A stretch of DNA of 64,000 nt from Streptomyces huasconensis (lineage in GTDB: Bacteria > Actinomycetota > Actinomycetes > Streptomycetales > Streptomycetaceae). The notes beneath the pieces were generated by a model. It was not told the origin of the DNA. It did no database searches and saw nothing but the letters and a program-made list of their open reading frames with translations. This document shows positions 45,544 to 54,487 of this stretch, piece after piece. The first letter of the stretch is position 1; the number at the start of each line of letters is the position of its first letter. The translations under genes and the position numbers were made by a program. Location: assembly GCA_004010275.1 (NCBI GenBank), contig RBWT01000001.1, positions 1 to 64,000 on the forward strand. Direction: 5' to 3'.

Positions 45544-46702
45544 GTCCTTGCTCCAGTGGTCCGGTGGGCGCCGGCGGAGTCGGCCCCGCCCGCGATGCGG
45601 GCGAAGGCCCGCAGGGAGTCCGTGCCGGGGGTGAAGTAGCCGGTGTGGCCCTTGGCTTGTTCGGCGGGGACGCGCCGGGCGCCGAAGCCGGGGGATGTCG
45701 GGTCCTCGCCGTGGCCGAGGCCGAACAGCTCGACGTTCGGCACCTTGCCGATCCAGTCGCTGTCGTCCTTGGCGGCCCAGACGCGGGCGTCGGTGTGCAG
45801 GTCGGCCACGCTGTCCGCCCGCATGCCGGGGGAGCCGAGCACGACCAGGTCGGCGGCGGCGAGGCGGGGCGCGGCCAGGCCGCACACCACCGAGCCGTAG
45901 CTGTGGCAGAACACGGCGGGTCTTGGGGCGCCTGTCGCCGTCAGGCCCTGCGTGAAGCGTGCGAGGCGCGGCGCTCCCGCTTCGGCGAGGCGGCCGGTGG
46001 CGGCATCAGGGCCGAGGCCGACCGGGGTGGTGTATCCCACCCAGGCCACCACGGCCGTGCGCCGCCGGCCGCCGCGTGCAGGGAGCGGCCCATCCCGGCC
46101 GGCGTGCCGTACGCGCTGTTGGAGCGGTCGAAGGTGGTCAGGTCGATGTCGGAGCCCGGCACGACGACGGAGACGTGCCGGGCCCGCTCCAAGTCGCCGT
46201 ATACCTCGGCCACTTGTCCCCGGCCGCGCGGGTCGAATGCCAGTATCTGCCGCCCCGAGGCGAGCAGTTCGCCGTAGCGGGCGATCAGGGCCCGCGCCCG
46301 CTCACGGTCCTGGGCAGTGAGACCGGGATCAGCCGACCGAGCCTGCTCCCGCGCCCGCTCAGTTTTGAGAGATCGGGTGTTGGCCTCGTACCGGAGGGCT
46401 ACCGGGGCGCCGTCGAGGTTGCCGACGACTGAGGCGTGCCGTGCCACCAGCTCCCGGCGCTGCGCGGTGCTCAACCTGTCGAAGAACGCGGCGATCCGGG
46501 TCGGGGAAGCCGTGGCGGGGTCCGGCAGTCGCACCCCCAGGGAATGGTCCGCGCGCCAGGCATGCGTGCCAGGCGGCGGGCCCGTGAGCGGCTGCTGTTC
46601 ATTGCCGACGGTCCAACCCGCAGTACCCGCGACGACCGTCGTCGTGAGCGCGGCGGCGACCAGCGCCCTCTTGCTCCGTGCCTTCCAGGACCGCATCCGC
46701 AT
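45540..46702 (-). CDS. DUF1023 alpha/beta hydrolase A (frame change)
   Basis: About 387 residues. After an N-terminal membrane anchor (MRMRSWKARSKRALVAAALT) comes a helical region, then a DUF1023 alpha/beta hydrolase: VVVPGSDIDLTTFDRS, the nucleophile elbow FCHSYGSVVCGLAA (G-x-S-x-G-like) and LGSPGMRADSV, with a later HTGYFTPGTDSL containing the probable catalytic His. The frame changes near 46060. It is a paralogue of the protein at 49966-51177 (the same CHSYGSVVCG and GSPGMRAD). Its stop overlaps the acyltransferase start. A candidate response-regulator motif lies upstream (46808-46840). The physiological substrate is unknown. Confidence 0.82.
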
Positions 46703-46807
46703 GGCCGGTCTCCCTCCCCGCTTCGTGGCGCGCTATCGCCTGACGCAGCGAAAGGTAGGGAGACGGTGTGCGACGGCACGTCACACCGGGGAGCCAACTC
46801 TCAGGTG

Positions 46808-46840
46808 ATACCGGGGTATGCGGTGGTGATACCGAGGTAG
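46808..46840. promoter_or_regulatory. Two ATACC-NN-GGTAT inverted repeats upstream of hydrolase A
   Basis: ATACCGGGGTAT (46808-46819, perfect) and ATACCGAGGTAG (46829-46840, one mismatch), spaced 21 bases centre to centre, lie 106-138 bases before the hydrolase A start. Read on the gene's strand both continue as GGTATCACC, as does the site upstream of the histidine kinase. Confidence 0.65.
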
Positions 46841-46847
46841 GGGTGGG

Positions 46848-47525
46848 CTACTGCTCGCCCGGTGTGACCAGGCCCGACTCGTAGGCGAAGATCACGGCCT
46901 GGGCGCGGTCCCGCAATCCCAACTTGCTGAGCACTCGGCCGATATGGGTCTTCACCGTCTGTTCGGCGAGCACCAGGCGCTCGGCGATCTCCTGGTTGGA
47001 CAGGCCACGGGCGATCAGCACCAGTACCTCGGTCTCACGCGGCGTCAGGCCGTTGAGCTGGAGAGACTGGTCCTTGCGGGGTGCGGGACGCTGTTTCGCG
47101 AAGTCCGCGATCAGCCGCCGGGTCACCGAGGGGGCGAGCAGCGCCTCGCCGGAGGCCACCACGCGGACGGCCGAGATCAGGTCCGCGGGCGGCGCGTCCT
47201 TGAGCAGGAACCCGGAGGCGCCGGCGCGCAGGGCTTCGTACACGTAGTCGTCCACGTCGAATGTGGTGAGCATGAGCACCTTGGGCAGGTGCACCACTCC
47301 CGGAGGGGGGTTCAACAGGGCACGGGCCGCGGCGAGTCCGTCCATCTCCGGCATGCGGACGTCCATCAGGACGACATCCGGATGGGTGCTGCGGCTGACC
47401 TCGACGCCTTTCTTGCCGTCCGGTGCCTCACCCACGACGTCGATGTCGCTCTGCGCCGCCAGCAGGGCGGCGAAGCCGGCCCGCACCATGGCTTGGTCGT
47501 CGACGATGATCACGCGGATGGTCAT
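46848..47525 (-). CDS. NarL/LuxR-type response regulator
   Basis: A 225-residue intact regulator. Receiver domain residues 1-120: VIIVDDQAMVRAGFAALLA (acidic pair), phosphoacceptor Asp in PDVVLMDVRMPEMDGL (near residue 54), Lys in FLLKDAPPADLI. The output domain has a LuxR-type helix-turn-helix (LTPRETEVLVLIARGLSNQE, near residue 160). The start at 47525 overlaps the kinase stop by four bases. It probably binds the ATACC-NN-GGTAT motif that flanks both ends of the operon. Confidence 0.93.
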   Translation of the reverse strand: MTIRVIIVDDQAMVRAGFAALLAAQSDIDVVGEAPDGKKGVEVSRSTHPDVVLMDVRMPEMDGLAAARALLNPPPGVVHLPKVLMLTTFDVDDYVYEALRAGASGFLLKDAPPADLISAVRVVASGEALLAPSVTRRLIADFAKQRPAPRKDQSLQLNGLTPRETEVLVLIARGLSNQEIAERLVLAEQTVKTHIGRVLSKLGLRDRAQAVIFAYESGLVTPGEQ

Positions 47526-48887
47526 GCGGTGCCGGAGCCCTTCGGGAGCAGGGGGAGCCGGGCGGCGACACGGAAGCCGCCGTCGGGCAGCGGCCCGACG
47601 TCGACCGTGCCGCCGACCAACCGTACGCGTTCACGCATGCCGATGAGTCCGTGGCCCGTGCCGGTGCCTTCCAGCGGGGAGGGAGGCTCCGCGGACGGGC
47701 CGTTGACCACGAGGATGAGGAGGTTCTCGTCGTCCAGACTGAGCGTGATCTTGGTCCTGGCGCCCGGCGCGTGACGCATCACGTTCGACAGGGCTTCCTG
47801 CACGATGCGGTACGCGGAGAGGTCCACGGCCGGTGACACGTTGGCCAGGTGCGTGAGGATCGCAAGCTCCGGGCGGGACAGGTCGATCGGTATGCCTGCC
47901 CGCACCGTGGCCTCGACCAGGTGCGGCAGGCGGTCCAGGCCGGGCTGGGGCGCCCGCTCGCCGTTCACGCCCTCGCTGCGCAGCAGCCGCCAGCAGCCGC
48001 CGCATCTCGGTGAGGGACTCCCGGGCGCTCGCCGCTATGCTCCCGAACTCCTCGCGCGCCGCGTCGGGGAGGCCGTCGAGGCGGTAGGGCGCGGAGTCCG
48101 CCTGGACCGTGATGACCGACATGTGGTGGGCGACGACGTCGTGCAACTCACGGGCGATGCGGGCCCGCTCCTCGAGCAGGGTGCGTTGGGAGCGCTCGGT
48201 CTCGCTGATGGTCTCCTGCTCGACGAGCTTGCGCCGGGCGTCGCCGCGCTCACGGAGCAGCGCGCCGAGCAGCAGCACGGCCCCGCTCAGCACGATCAGC
48301 AGCATGCCGGTGTCCTGGCCGTCGCCTCCGTGGAACGCCTCGAGCACCAGTCCGGAGACCACGGTCACCATCCAGACCCCGAGCAGGGTGCGGCGGGACT
48401 CCCGCAGGGACAGCGCACAGCAGAGGACCACATACCCCACGACGATCATGGGGGTCCAGGGGCCCGGGCGGTCGGGGTCCGAGGCCATCGTGATGATCGC
48501 GCCCATGACATCCGCGATGATCACGATCCACCACGCGGGAAGCGGCCGGGTGACCGCGAGCAACAGCGGGGCGGCCTGGGCGACTCCCAGGGCGCCGGCG
48601 AGGCCACCACCCACCCCGTAGTCATGCGTCAGCACTTGGACGGTGACCGGGATAAGGGTGGCGACGAAGCCCAGCGCGATCAGGTGGGGCAGTATCCGCA
48701 CCCAGCGCTTGGGGGCGCTCGCCAGCAGCGGCTCGGTCGAGCCCGCGGGTGTCGAGAGCGAGGCCCCCGCCGTCCGCAGCCCGTCCACGACCGCCGTGGT
48801 CGCACGCCGGAGGGCGGCCCCGCGTCCACCCGGCTTGTCTGCCGGGCGGTCGGGGCCCTTATCGAAAGGTGTCTTCGCGCTGCTCAT
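47522..48887 (-). CDS. NarL-type sensor histidine kinase (frame change)
   Basis: About 455 residues. The N-terminus is cytosolic and low-complexity, then about six membrane helices (for example ILPHLIALGFVATLIPVTVQ and MLLIVLSGAVLLLGALL), then a HisKA_3 dimerisation domain with phosphoacceptor His in ARELHDVVAHHMSVI (near residue 250). An HATPase domain has AYRIVQEALSNVMRHAPGA and GHGLIGMRERVRLVGG. The frame change near 47980 is between HisKA_3 and HATPase. The start is taken as ATG 48887; nearby upstream ATG codons are possible. The sensed signal is unknown. Confidence 0.87.
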
Positions 48888-48927
48888 GGCCCGATCAGCG
48901 TAGGCATCAAGCATCCCCCGCGCCGTC

Positions 48928-48964
48928 ATACCGGGGAGTTGGACCGGGCCTCATACCCAGGTAT
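48928..48964. promoter_or_regulatory. ATACC-NN-GGTAT motif upstream of the histidine kinase
   Basis: ATACCCAGGTAT (48953-48964) is a perfect inverted repeat followed by CACC, matching the sites upstream of hydrolase A. A weaker copy, ATACCGGGGAGT, starts at 48928. They lie 41-77 bases before the kinase start, fitting autoregulation. Confidence 0.6.
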
Positions 48965-49013
48965 CACCCTCGCCCCCGAGGTGGCAGCAGGTGGCACCCG
49001 TGGGGGCGAGCGG

Positions 49014-49890
49014 TCACAGCTCGGCCAGCAGTTCGGCCTTCTTCGTTGTGAATTCCTGGTCTGTGAGCAGTCCCGCTTGGTGCAGATCGCCCAGGTGTCG
49101 GATGCGGTCTGCGATGTCCGCCGGATCGCGGCGCACGGACGACGCGGGCGCGGCTCCGACCCCTTCGGACGTGAGGGCCGGGCCCGAGGTCCGAATCGCC
49201 GCGAGGATCGACGCGGCGAACGGCAGGGACTCGTGGACCGGGCCGTACCCCAGGCCGAAGACGACGGCCGCCGGGTCCTGATCGGCCTGCGCGGGCTGCG
49301 CCACGGGGGTATCACGGCGCAGCAGCCGCAGATGGCCCTCGAAGACCTCCGGGGAGCGCCACTCAATGCCACTCAGAGCCGTGACGGGAAAGCTCTGGTC
49401 GCCGGCCTTCCACTTCGCCGACGAGGCGCCCGTCCAGAACCACCGGAAGGAGACCAGCTTGCCGTCGAAGGACGCCTTGCCGTCGTACGCCTTGAACTGC
49501 AGTGGAGCCTCGGGGGCGGCCACCAGATAGCGATCCGGCGGTCCGCCGTCGTCCGGGGGGAGCTGTGCCCGCAGCTCGTCCGCGTAGTACTCCGCGAGCG
49601 TCTCGCGCTCGGCGGGAAGCACCAAGCGGTACGGGTCACCGCCGTCCTTGAGCTGGCCCGCCGCCGCCTCCATCAGAGGATCGGCGCCGGGTCTCGGCAC
49701 GGCATGAAGAACGACGGTCCCGCGTTTCCCGGGGGGAGAGTGTCACCGCTGCGATCGCCTCATGCGGGATACGCCGTTCACCGAGCGCTTGGTAGAGCTT
49801 CGGCGTGCGGATTCCCCGTTCGAAGCGGATGAGCACGGAGTCGGACTCGAACTCCCAGGCGGCATGAAATCCGGCCAGTACGTCACCCAT
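49014..49890 (-). CDS. DUF4429 protein with C-terminal SHOCT domain (frame change)
   Basis: About 292 residues. The N-terminal half is DUF4429-like (AAWEFESDSVLIRFERGIRT, then VTLSPG near the frame change at about 49735) and a second copy-like segment is FKAYDGKASFDGKLVSFRWF. The C-terminus is a SHOCT domain: RRDPADIADRIRHLGDLHQA, GLLTDQEFTTKKAELL. SHOCT helices are short oligomerisation elements. The start is ATG at 49890 or 49899. The protein should be cytosolic. Its role is unknown; neighbours are the two-component system and a DUF1023 hydrolase. Confidence 0.78.
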
Positions 49891-49965
49891 GCGGCTCATC
49901 GTAGGCGGCACGCGCGCCTCCGTCCCTCCTGCGGCGGGCCACTGTTTCGTCTATTTCTACGCGCG

Positions 49966-51177
49966 TCAGGCTGCCGCCTCGCCGGAAATGTCTTTCCGGC
50001 AGACGTCATCCCCGCTCGCGCACCGCACCCTGTCGTACGCACCGGTGCCGATCTCGGCGAAATTGCGCAGACTCTCCGTGCCCGGTTCGAAGTAGCCGGT
50101 GTGTCCCGCCGCACCCGTCGCGGACAGCACCCGCGCGCCGAAACTGCCGGACACCGGGTCGGCGCCATGACCGAGCCCGCCGACCTCCATGTGGGGCACA
50201 TCCTGAATCCAGTCGTCGCTGTCCCGAGCGGCCCAGATCCGGGCCCCTGTTCCCAGCTGCGACGCCTTGTCGGCACGCATGCCGGGGCTGCCCGCGACCG
50301 TGATGTCGGTGACCCGCGAGGGCAGGGTGCGCGCGGCCACACCGCACACCACGGAGCCGTAGCTGTGGCAGTACAGCGCGACCGGTGAGCGCCCCGGGAG
50401 TCCGCGCACCATGGAGTCGAGGCGTACGGCCCCGCTCTCGGCGCGCATGGCCGTGGCCGCGTCCACTCCGATGCCCACGGGCGCGGTGTAGTCGGCCCAG
50501 GCGATCACGGCGGTACGCGCGCGTGGGTTCACGGAGTGCTCCGCGCGGTAGAGCGCCTTGGCCATGCCGACCGGCGCCGAGTACTTGCGGAAGGTCCGCT
50601 CGAAGGTCAGCACATTGGTGTCGACGCCGGGCACCACGACAGAGACGCGCCGGGCCTTGTCGAGGTCTCCGAAGACCTCGGCCATGCGACCGGAACCCAT
50701 GGGGTCGAAGGCGAGCACCTGGCGCTCGGGGCGCATCATGACGCCGAATCGCTTCATCCTGCGCTCGGCCTCCTGCTGCCCCAGCGGAGAGAGGCGGTTG
50801 TCCCGCATACGCTCCCGCTCGACCTTCCTGGCTTGCCCCAGGGCGATGCGGTTCGCGCGATATCGCAGTTCGGCGGGCGCACCGTTCATGTTGCCGACCG
50901 CGAGGGGGTAACGGGCGGCCAGCTGGTTGCGCTGCTTCGTGTCGAGCGAGGCGAAGAAATGGCTGAGCCGGGCGGCGGGAGCATCAGGGTCGGGCAGCGA
51001 GCGCCCGCCGATCTTCCCCCGCTCCCAGGCGGAGATCGCGGCCTCCAGAGGCGACGAATCGCCCCTGTTGTTCCGTACGGCGGTCCAGCCCGTGGTCGCC
51101 AGCATGACGAACACGACGGCCAGCGCGAGCAGAGCGCGCCAGGCGTTGAGTTGTGGGGATGAGTCGAAGGAAGTCAC
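49966..51177 (-). CDS. DUF1023 alpha/beta hydrolase B
   Basis: About 403 residues, intact; the paralogue of hydrolase A and a guide to repairing its frame. An N-terminal membrane helix (ALLALAVVFVMLATTGWTAV, near residue 15) precedes the helical region and DUF1023 domain: VVVPGVDTNVLTFERTF, ALYCHSYGSVVCGVAARTL (nucleophile Ser), VAGSPGMRADKASQL and HTGYFEPGTESL. The start is taken as GTG 51177; upstream a GTGAT-GCAG-ATCAC dyad occurs at 51221-51234. A longer upstream reading exists but lacks support. Substrate unknown; likely exported and membrane-anchored. Confidence 0.86.
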   Translation of the reverse strand: MTSFDSSPQLNAWRALLALAVVFVMLATTGWTAVRNNRGDSSPLEAAISAWERGKIGGRSLPDPDAPAARLSHFFASLDTKQRNQLAARYPLAVGNMNGAPAELRYRANRIALGQARKVERERMRDNRLSPLGQQEAERRMKRFGVMMRPERQVLAFDPMGSGRMAEVFGDLDKARRVSVVVPGVDTNVLTFERTFRKYSAPVGMAKALYRAEHSVNPRARTAVIAWADYTAPVGIGVDAATAMRAESGAVRLDSMVRGLPGRSPVALYCHSYGSVVCGVAARTLPSRVTDITVAGSPGMRADKASQLGTGARIWAARDSDDWIQDVPHMEVGGLGHGADPVSGSFGARVLSATGAAGHTGYFEPGTESLRNFAEIGTGAYDRVRCASGDDVCRKDISGEAAA

Positions 51178-51220
51178 TGCGGAACACCCTAGGAGAACCC
51201 AGATACATACCGTGCATCCC

Positions 51221-51234
51221 GTGATGCAGATCAC
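51221..51234. promoter_or_regulatory. Crp-like dyad upstream of hydrolase B
   Basis: GTGAT-GCAG-ATCAC resembles the actinobacterial Crp site (GTG-N6-NNCAC). It is 44 bases before the chosen start. Weak evidence. Confidence 0.3.
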
Positions 51235-51417
51235 GTTTCCGGAGGGTTAATTGAGGCACGACGGGCACATATCGAAGCACTTTGTCACGCTCTGTGTGTG
51301 AAACGTACGCCCCGGTGTGCCATGCGCGTGCGTGACGCGGCGCGCCCATTCCCTTGTCCAACGGGAGTGCGAAACCGCGCTGGTTGAGTGGCGCGCGCAG
51401 GGGGTGGCGGGCGGCGA

Positions 51418-52137
51418 CTAGGGAGTGCGCCAATTCCCCGCCAGCGCGGGCCCGAGGTGATCGAGGTACTGCTCGGTGAGCTCGCGGATCGACTCCACGC
51501 TGGTGTCCTCGCCGGCGCCCCACAGCCGACCCGTCACGCGCATCACGCCGCTGAACGCCGCCACGGCCACGCGCGGTCGCGGATCGCTGTCGACGTCCAG
51601 CCCCTCGCGCTCGGCGATCACCCGGGCGATCTCGTCCTCGGTCTCCATGGAGCGGCGCAGGTGCGCGGCGAGCAGTGAGGGCGTCGACTCGATCATCTGG
51701 TACGTGCTCATGTGCAGTTCGACTGGCACGACCTCCTCGATCGACTGCCCCATGGCTTCCCAGGCGCCGAGAATGGCTCCGCGCAGTGCCACGAGCGGCG
51801 CTTCCTCGGCGGGACGTTCGCGCAGGCTCTGGACGAACCGCGCTTCCACCATCTCCTGGACGGCGAAGGCGACCTCTTCCTTGTTCGCGAAGTAGCGGAA
51901 GAACGTGCGCTGGGACACTTCGACGATCTCGGTGATCTCGTCGACGGTCGTCTCCTCGAACCCTTTGGTCGTGAAGAGTTCGAGCGCCGCGCGCAGCAGG
52001 GCGTCACGGGTCCGCTGCTTCTTGCGCTCCCGCAGTCCGGGCGCCGCGGGGCCCGGCGAGGGGTCCTCAGTGGGCTTGGCCCGGGGTTCCGCGGATTGAA
52101 GTTCCGCGGGTTCTGTCGTTCGCTGCCCGGTCTTCAC
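51418..52137 (-). CDS. TetR/AcrR-family regulator of the MFS exporter
   Basis: A 239-residue intact repressor. A Pro/Glu-rich 30-residue extension precedes the helix-turn-helix TTVDEITEIVEVSQRTFFRY (near residues 62-81), preceded by ALLRAALELFTTKGFEE. The C-terminal domain is of the type found next to EmrB/QacA exporters. The start is ATG at 52137; the divergent MFS gene begins at 52251 and the gap contains a 40-base dyad. It most likely represses the exporter and itself until a toxic ligand binds. Confidence 0.9.
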   Translation of the reverse strand: MKTGQRTTEPAELQSAEPRAKPTEDPSPGPAAPGLRERKKQRTRDALLRAALELFTTKGFEETTVDEITEIVEVSQRTFFRYFANKEEVAFAVQEMVEARFVQSLRERPAEEAPLVALRGAILGAWEAMGQSIEEVVPVELHMSTYQMIESTPSLLAAHLRRSMETEDEIARVIAEREGLDVDSDPRPRVAVAAFSGVMRVTGRLWGAGEDTSVESIRELTEQYLDHLGPALAGNWRTP

Positions 52138-52201
52138 GCCATGGCCCTCTCTGACTGTTTGCCCAGTTCAGCATATCCGTGGGCTTCGTGTCAGTTACCG
52201 A

Positions 52202-52241
52202 CTAGTGGCATGGTTTGTCAATTGTCAGTCGCTGTCACTAG
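52202..52241. promoter_or_regulatory. 40-base dyad operator between tetR and MFS genes
   Basis: CTAGTGGCA (52202-52210) and TGTCACTAG (52233-52241) match at 8 of 9 positions around CAATTG (52219-52224), all sharing the centre 52221.5; 14 of 20 paired positions agree overall. It ends nine bases before the MFS start codon. Confidence 0.5.
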
Positions 52242-52250
52242 CCTGATTGC

Positions 52251-53861
52251 ATGACTAGTCAGACCACCGCCGACAAGGCGGACGAGGCACCGGAGCCCGT
52301 GTCCGCTCCGACCCCGGCCAAGGGGCTCCGCGGTCACCCCTGGCTGACGCTCTTCTCTGTAGCGATCGGCGTGATGATGGTCGCCCTGGACGGCACCATC
52401 GTGGCGATCGCCAACCCCGCCATTCAGTCCGATCTCGGCGCCACCTTCGCGGAGGTGCAGTGGATAACCAACGGCTACTTCCTGGCGCTCGCCGTCTCGC
52501 TGATCACTGCGGGCAAGCTGGGTGACCGCTTCGGGCACCGACAGACGTACCTCATCGGCGTGATCGGCTTCGCCGCCGCCTCCGGGGCCATCGGGCTGTC
52601 GGACACCATCCCTTTGGTGGTCGCCTTCCGCGTCCTCCAGGGGTTGTTCGGTGCCCTGCTGATGCCCGCCGCGCTCGGCCTGCTCCGCGCCTCCTTCCCG
52701 GCCAAGAAGCTCAACATGGCCATCGGTGTCTGGGGCATGGTGATCGGCGCGTCCACGGCGGGCGGCCCGATCCTCGGCGGTCTGCTCGTCGAGCACGTCA
52801 ACTGGCAGTCCGTCTTCTTCATCAACGTCCCGGTCGGCGTTCTCGCCGTGGGGCTCGGCCTGTTCATCCTCAAGGACCACCGCGCGGAGAACGCTCCCCG
52901 GTCCTTCGACCTCCCGGGCATCGGGCTGCTGTCCGCAGCCATGTTCTGCCTCGTCTGGGCGCTCATCAAGGCTCCGGAATGGGGCTGGGGCGACGGCCTG
53001 ACCTGGACGTTCATAGCGGCCTCCGTGGTGAGCTTCGCGCTCTTCGCGGCGTGGGAGTCGAAGGTCGAGGAACCACTCATCCCGCTGGGCCTGTTCCGCT
53101 CGGTGGCGCTGTCCGCAGGCGTGGTCCTCATGGTGCTGATGGCCATCGCCTTCCTGGGCGGACTCTTCTTCGTGACCTTCTACCTCCAGAACGTGCACGG
53201 GATGAGCCCCGTCGACAGCGGTCTGCACCTGCTGCCCCTCACCGGCATGATGATCGTGGGATCGCCCCTGGCGGGCGCCCTGATCACCAAGGCCGGCCCG
53301 CGGCTCCCGCTGGCCGGCGGCATGCTGCTCACCGCCGTGGCCATGTACGGCATGTCCACGCTGGAAGCGGATACCGGCAGTGGCCTGATGTCACTCTGGT
53401 TCGCGCTCCTCGGCCTCGGTCTGGCGCCCGTGATGGTCGGTGCGACGGAGGTCATCGTGGGCAACGCGCCGATGGAGCTCTCCGGCGTGGCCGGCGGCCT
53501 TCAGCAGGCCGCGATGCAGATCGGCGGCAGCCTCGGCACGGCGGTCCTCGGCGCCGTCATGGCCTCGAAGGTCGACAGCGACCTGGCCGACAACTGGGCC
53601 GAGGCGAAGCTGCCGCCGCTCGGCCCCGCCGACCTCGACAAGGCGGCCGAAGCCGTCCAGGTCGGCATGGCGCCCGTCCCGCCGAAGGCGCCGCAGTCGG
53701 TCGCCGATCAGATCACCTCGGTCGCGCACGACACGTTCATGTCGGGCATGGGTCTGGCCTGCCTGGTCGCCGCCGGCGTCGCGGTGGTCGCGGTCTTCGT
53801 CGCGTTCCTCACCAAGCGCGGAACCAACGCCGAAGCGGGTGCGGGCGTAGCGCACATTTAG
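52251..53861 (+). CDS. MFS exporter, DHA2 (EmrB/QacA) family
   Basis: A 536-residue intact proton-driven exporter with 14 predicted membrane helices. Motifs: ALDGTIVAIANPAIQSDLG (helix 1), the motif-A loop GKLGDRFGHRQTYLIGVIG (G-x-x-x-D-R-x-G-R-like), and motif C GVWGMVIGASTAGGPILGGL. These place it among multidrug exporters of many Streptomyces. A divergent TetR gene and a dyad operator suggest inducible efflux. No Shine-Dalgarno is seen, so it may be leaderless; the start is ATG at 52251. The substrate is unknown. Confidence 0.92.
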   Translation: MTSQTTADKADEAPEPVSAPTPAKGLRGHPWLTLFSVAIGVMMVALDGTIVAIANPAIQSDLGATFAEVQWITNGYFLALAVSLITAGKLGDRFGHRQTYLIGVIGFAAASGAIGLSDTIPLVVAFRVLQGLFGALLMPAALGLLRASFPAKKLNMAIGVWGMVIGASTAGGPILGGLLVEHVNWQSVFFINVPVGVLAVGLGLFILKDHRAENAPRSFDLPGIGLLSAAMFCLVWALIKAPEWGWGDGLTWTFIAASVVSFALFAAWESKVEEPLIPLGLFRSVALSAGVVLMVLMAIAFLGGLFFVTFYLQNVHGMSPVDSGLHLLPLTGMMIVGSPLAGALITKAGPRLPLAGGMLLTAVAMYGMSTLEADTGSGLMSLWFALLGLGLAPVMVGATEVIVGNAPMELSGVAGGLQQAAMQIGGSLGTAVLGAVMASKVDSDLADNWAEAKLPPLGPADLDKAAEAVQVGMAPVPPKAPQSVADQITSVAHDTFMSGMGLACLVAAGVAVVAVFVAFLTKRGTNAEAGAGVAHI

Positions 53862-53913
53862 GGCATAAGCCGCGCCGCGTGTCCCGCGCGGCCGTTCGGC
53901 GGCAAAAGTCAGG

Positions 53914-53946
53914 GAAAGCCCCTCCGGGATATTCTGGGGGGCTTTC
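53914..53946 (+). terminator. Hairpin terminator after the MFS gene
   Basis: GAAAGCCCC and GGGGCTTTC pair around an AT-containing loop, 50 bases after the stop codon. Confidence 0.75.
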
Positions 53947-54065
53947 GCCTATCCGGGTGACGCACATCCGTACCCCTTCCGATGGCGCGGTCGGGCGGTC
54001 CAGAGTTCAGACATGCGGTCCGCACGAGGCGGACAACTGAGCCAGATTGCACGGGGGTTGAACAC

Positions 54066-54440
54066 ATGCGTACGACCATGCCCACGACCGTCACCGCCGC
54101 CTTACTCGCCGCGGTGATCCTGTCGCCCACGCATGCGGTGGCCGCGGCGCCGCCGACGCTCCGCGGATGCGGGCCCGGCGAACTCTGCCTCTGGGAGAAG
54201 GCGCAGTTCAAAGGCGCCCAACATGCATACGAGTTGGCCGAGATCGACATCGAGAGCTGTATCACGCTGCCGGAGGGGGGCAGCGCGCAAGCTCTCGCCA
54301 ACCGCACCGGCCGGCCCGTCACCACGTACCAATCAGCGAAGTGCGGTGAGACCGGGGAGTTCAACACGTACCCGGGCAGCGGCACCTGGGCGCCCGAATC
54401 TCCTTATCGCGTCCGGGCCTTCAAGGTCTGGGAGCGGTGA
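54066..54440 (+). CDS. Peptidase-inhibitor I36-like secreted protein with a TTA codon
   Basis: A 124-residue secreted protein: a signal peptide (TTVTAALLAAVILSPTHAVA and a cut after AVA near residue 27), then a compact Cys-containing domain of the I36/SMPI type, built of beta strands with paired cysteines (GCGPGELCLWEK, IESC, KCGETGEF). The family includes Streptomyces metalloproteinase inhibitors. The start is ATG at 54066. A leucine TTA codon at 54102-54104 (codon 13, in the signal peptide) makes its translation depend on bldA tRNA, a late-development mark. It stands alone after the MFS gene. Confidence 0.82.
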   Translation: MRTTMPTTVTAALLAAVILSPTHAVAAAPPTLRGCGPGELCLWEKAQFKGAQHAYELAEIDIESCITLPEGGSAQALANRTGRPVTTYQSAKCGETGEFNTYPGSGTWAPESPYRVRAFKVWER

Positions 54441-54487
54441 AGCGGGGTACTCGCGGTCTTGAGCCGAACCGGCTGGGTCAGGGAGTA

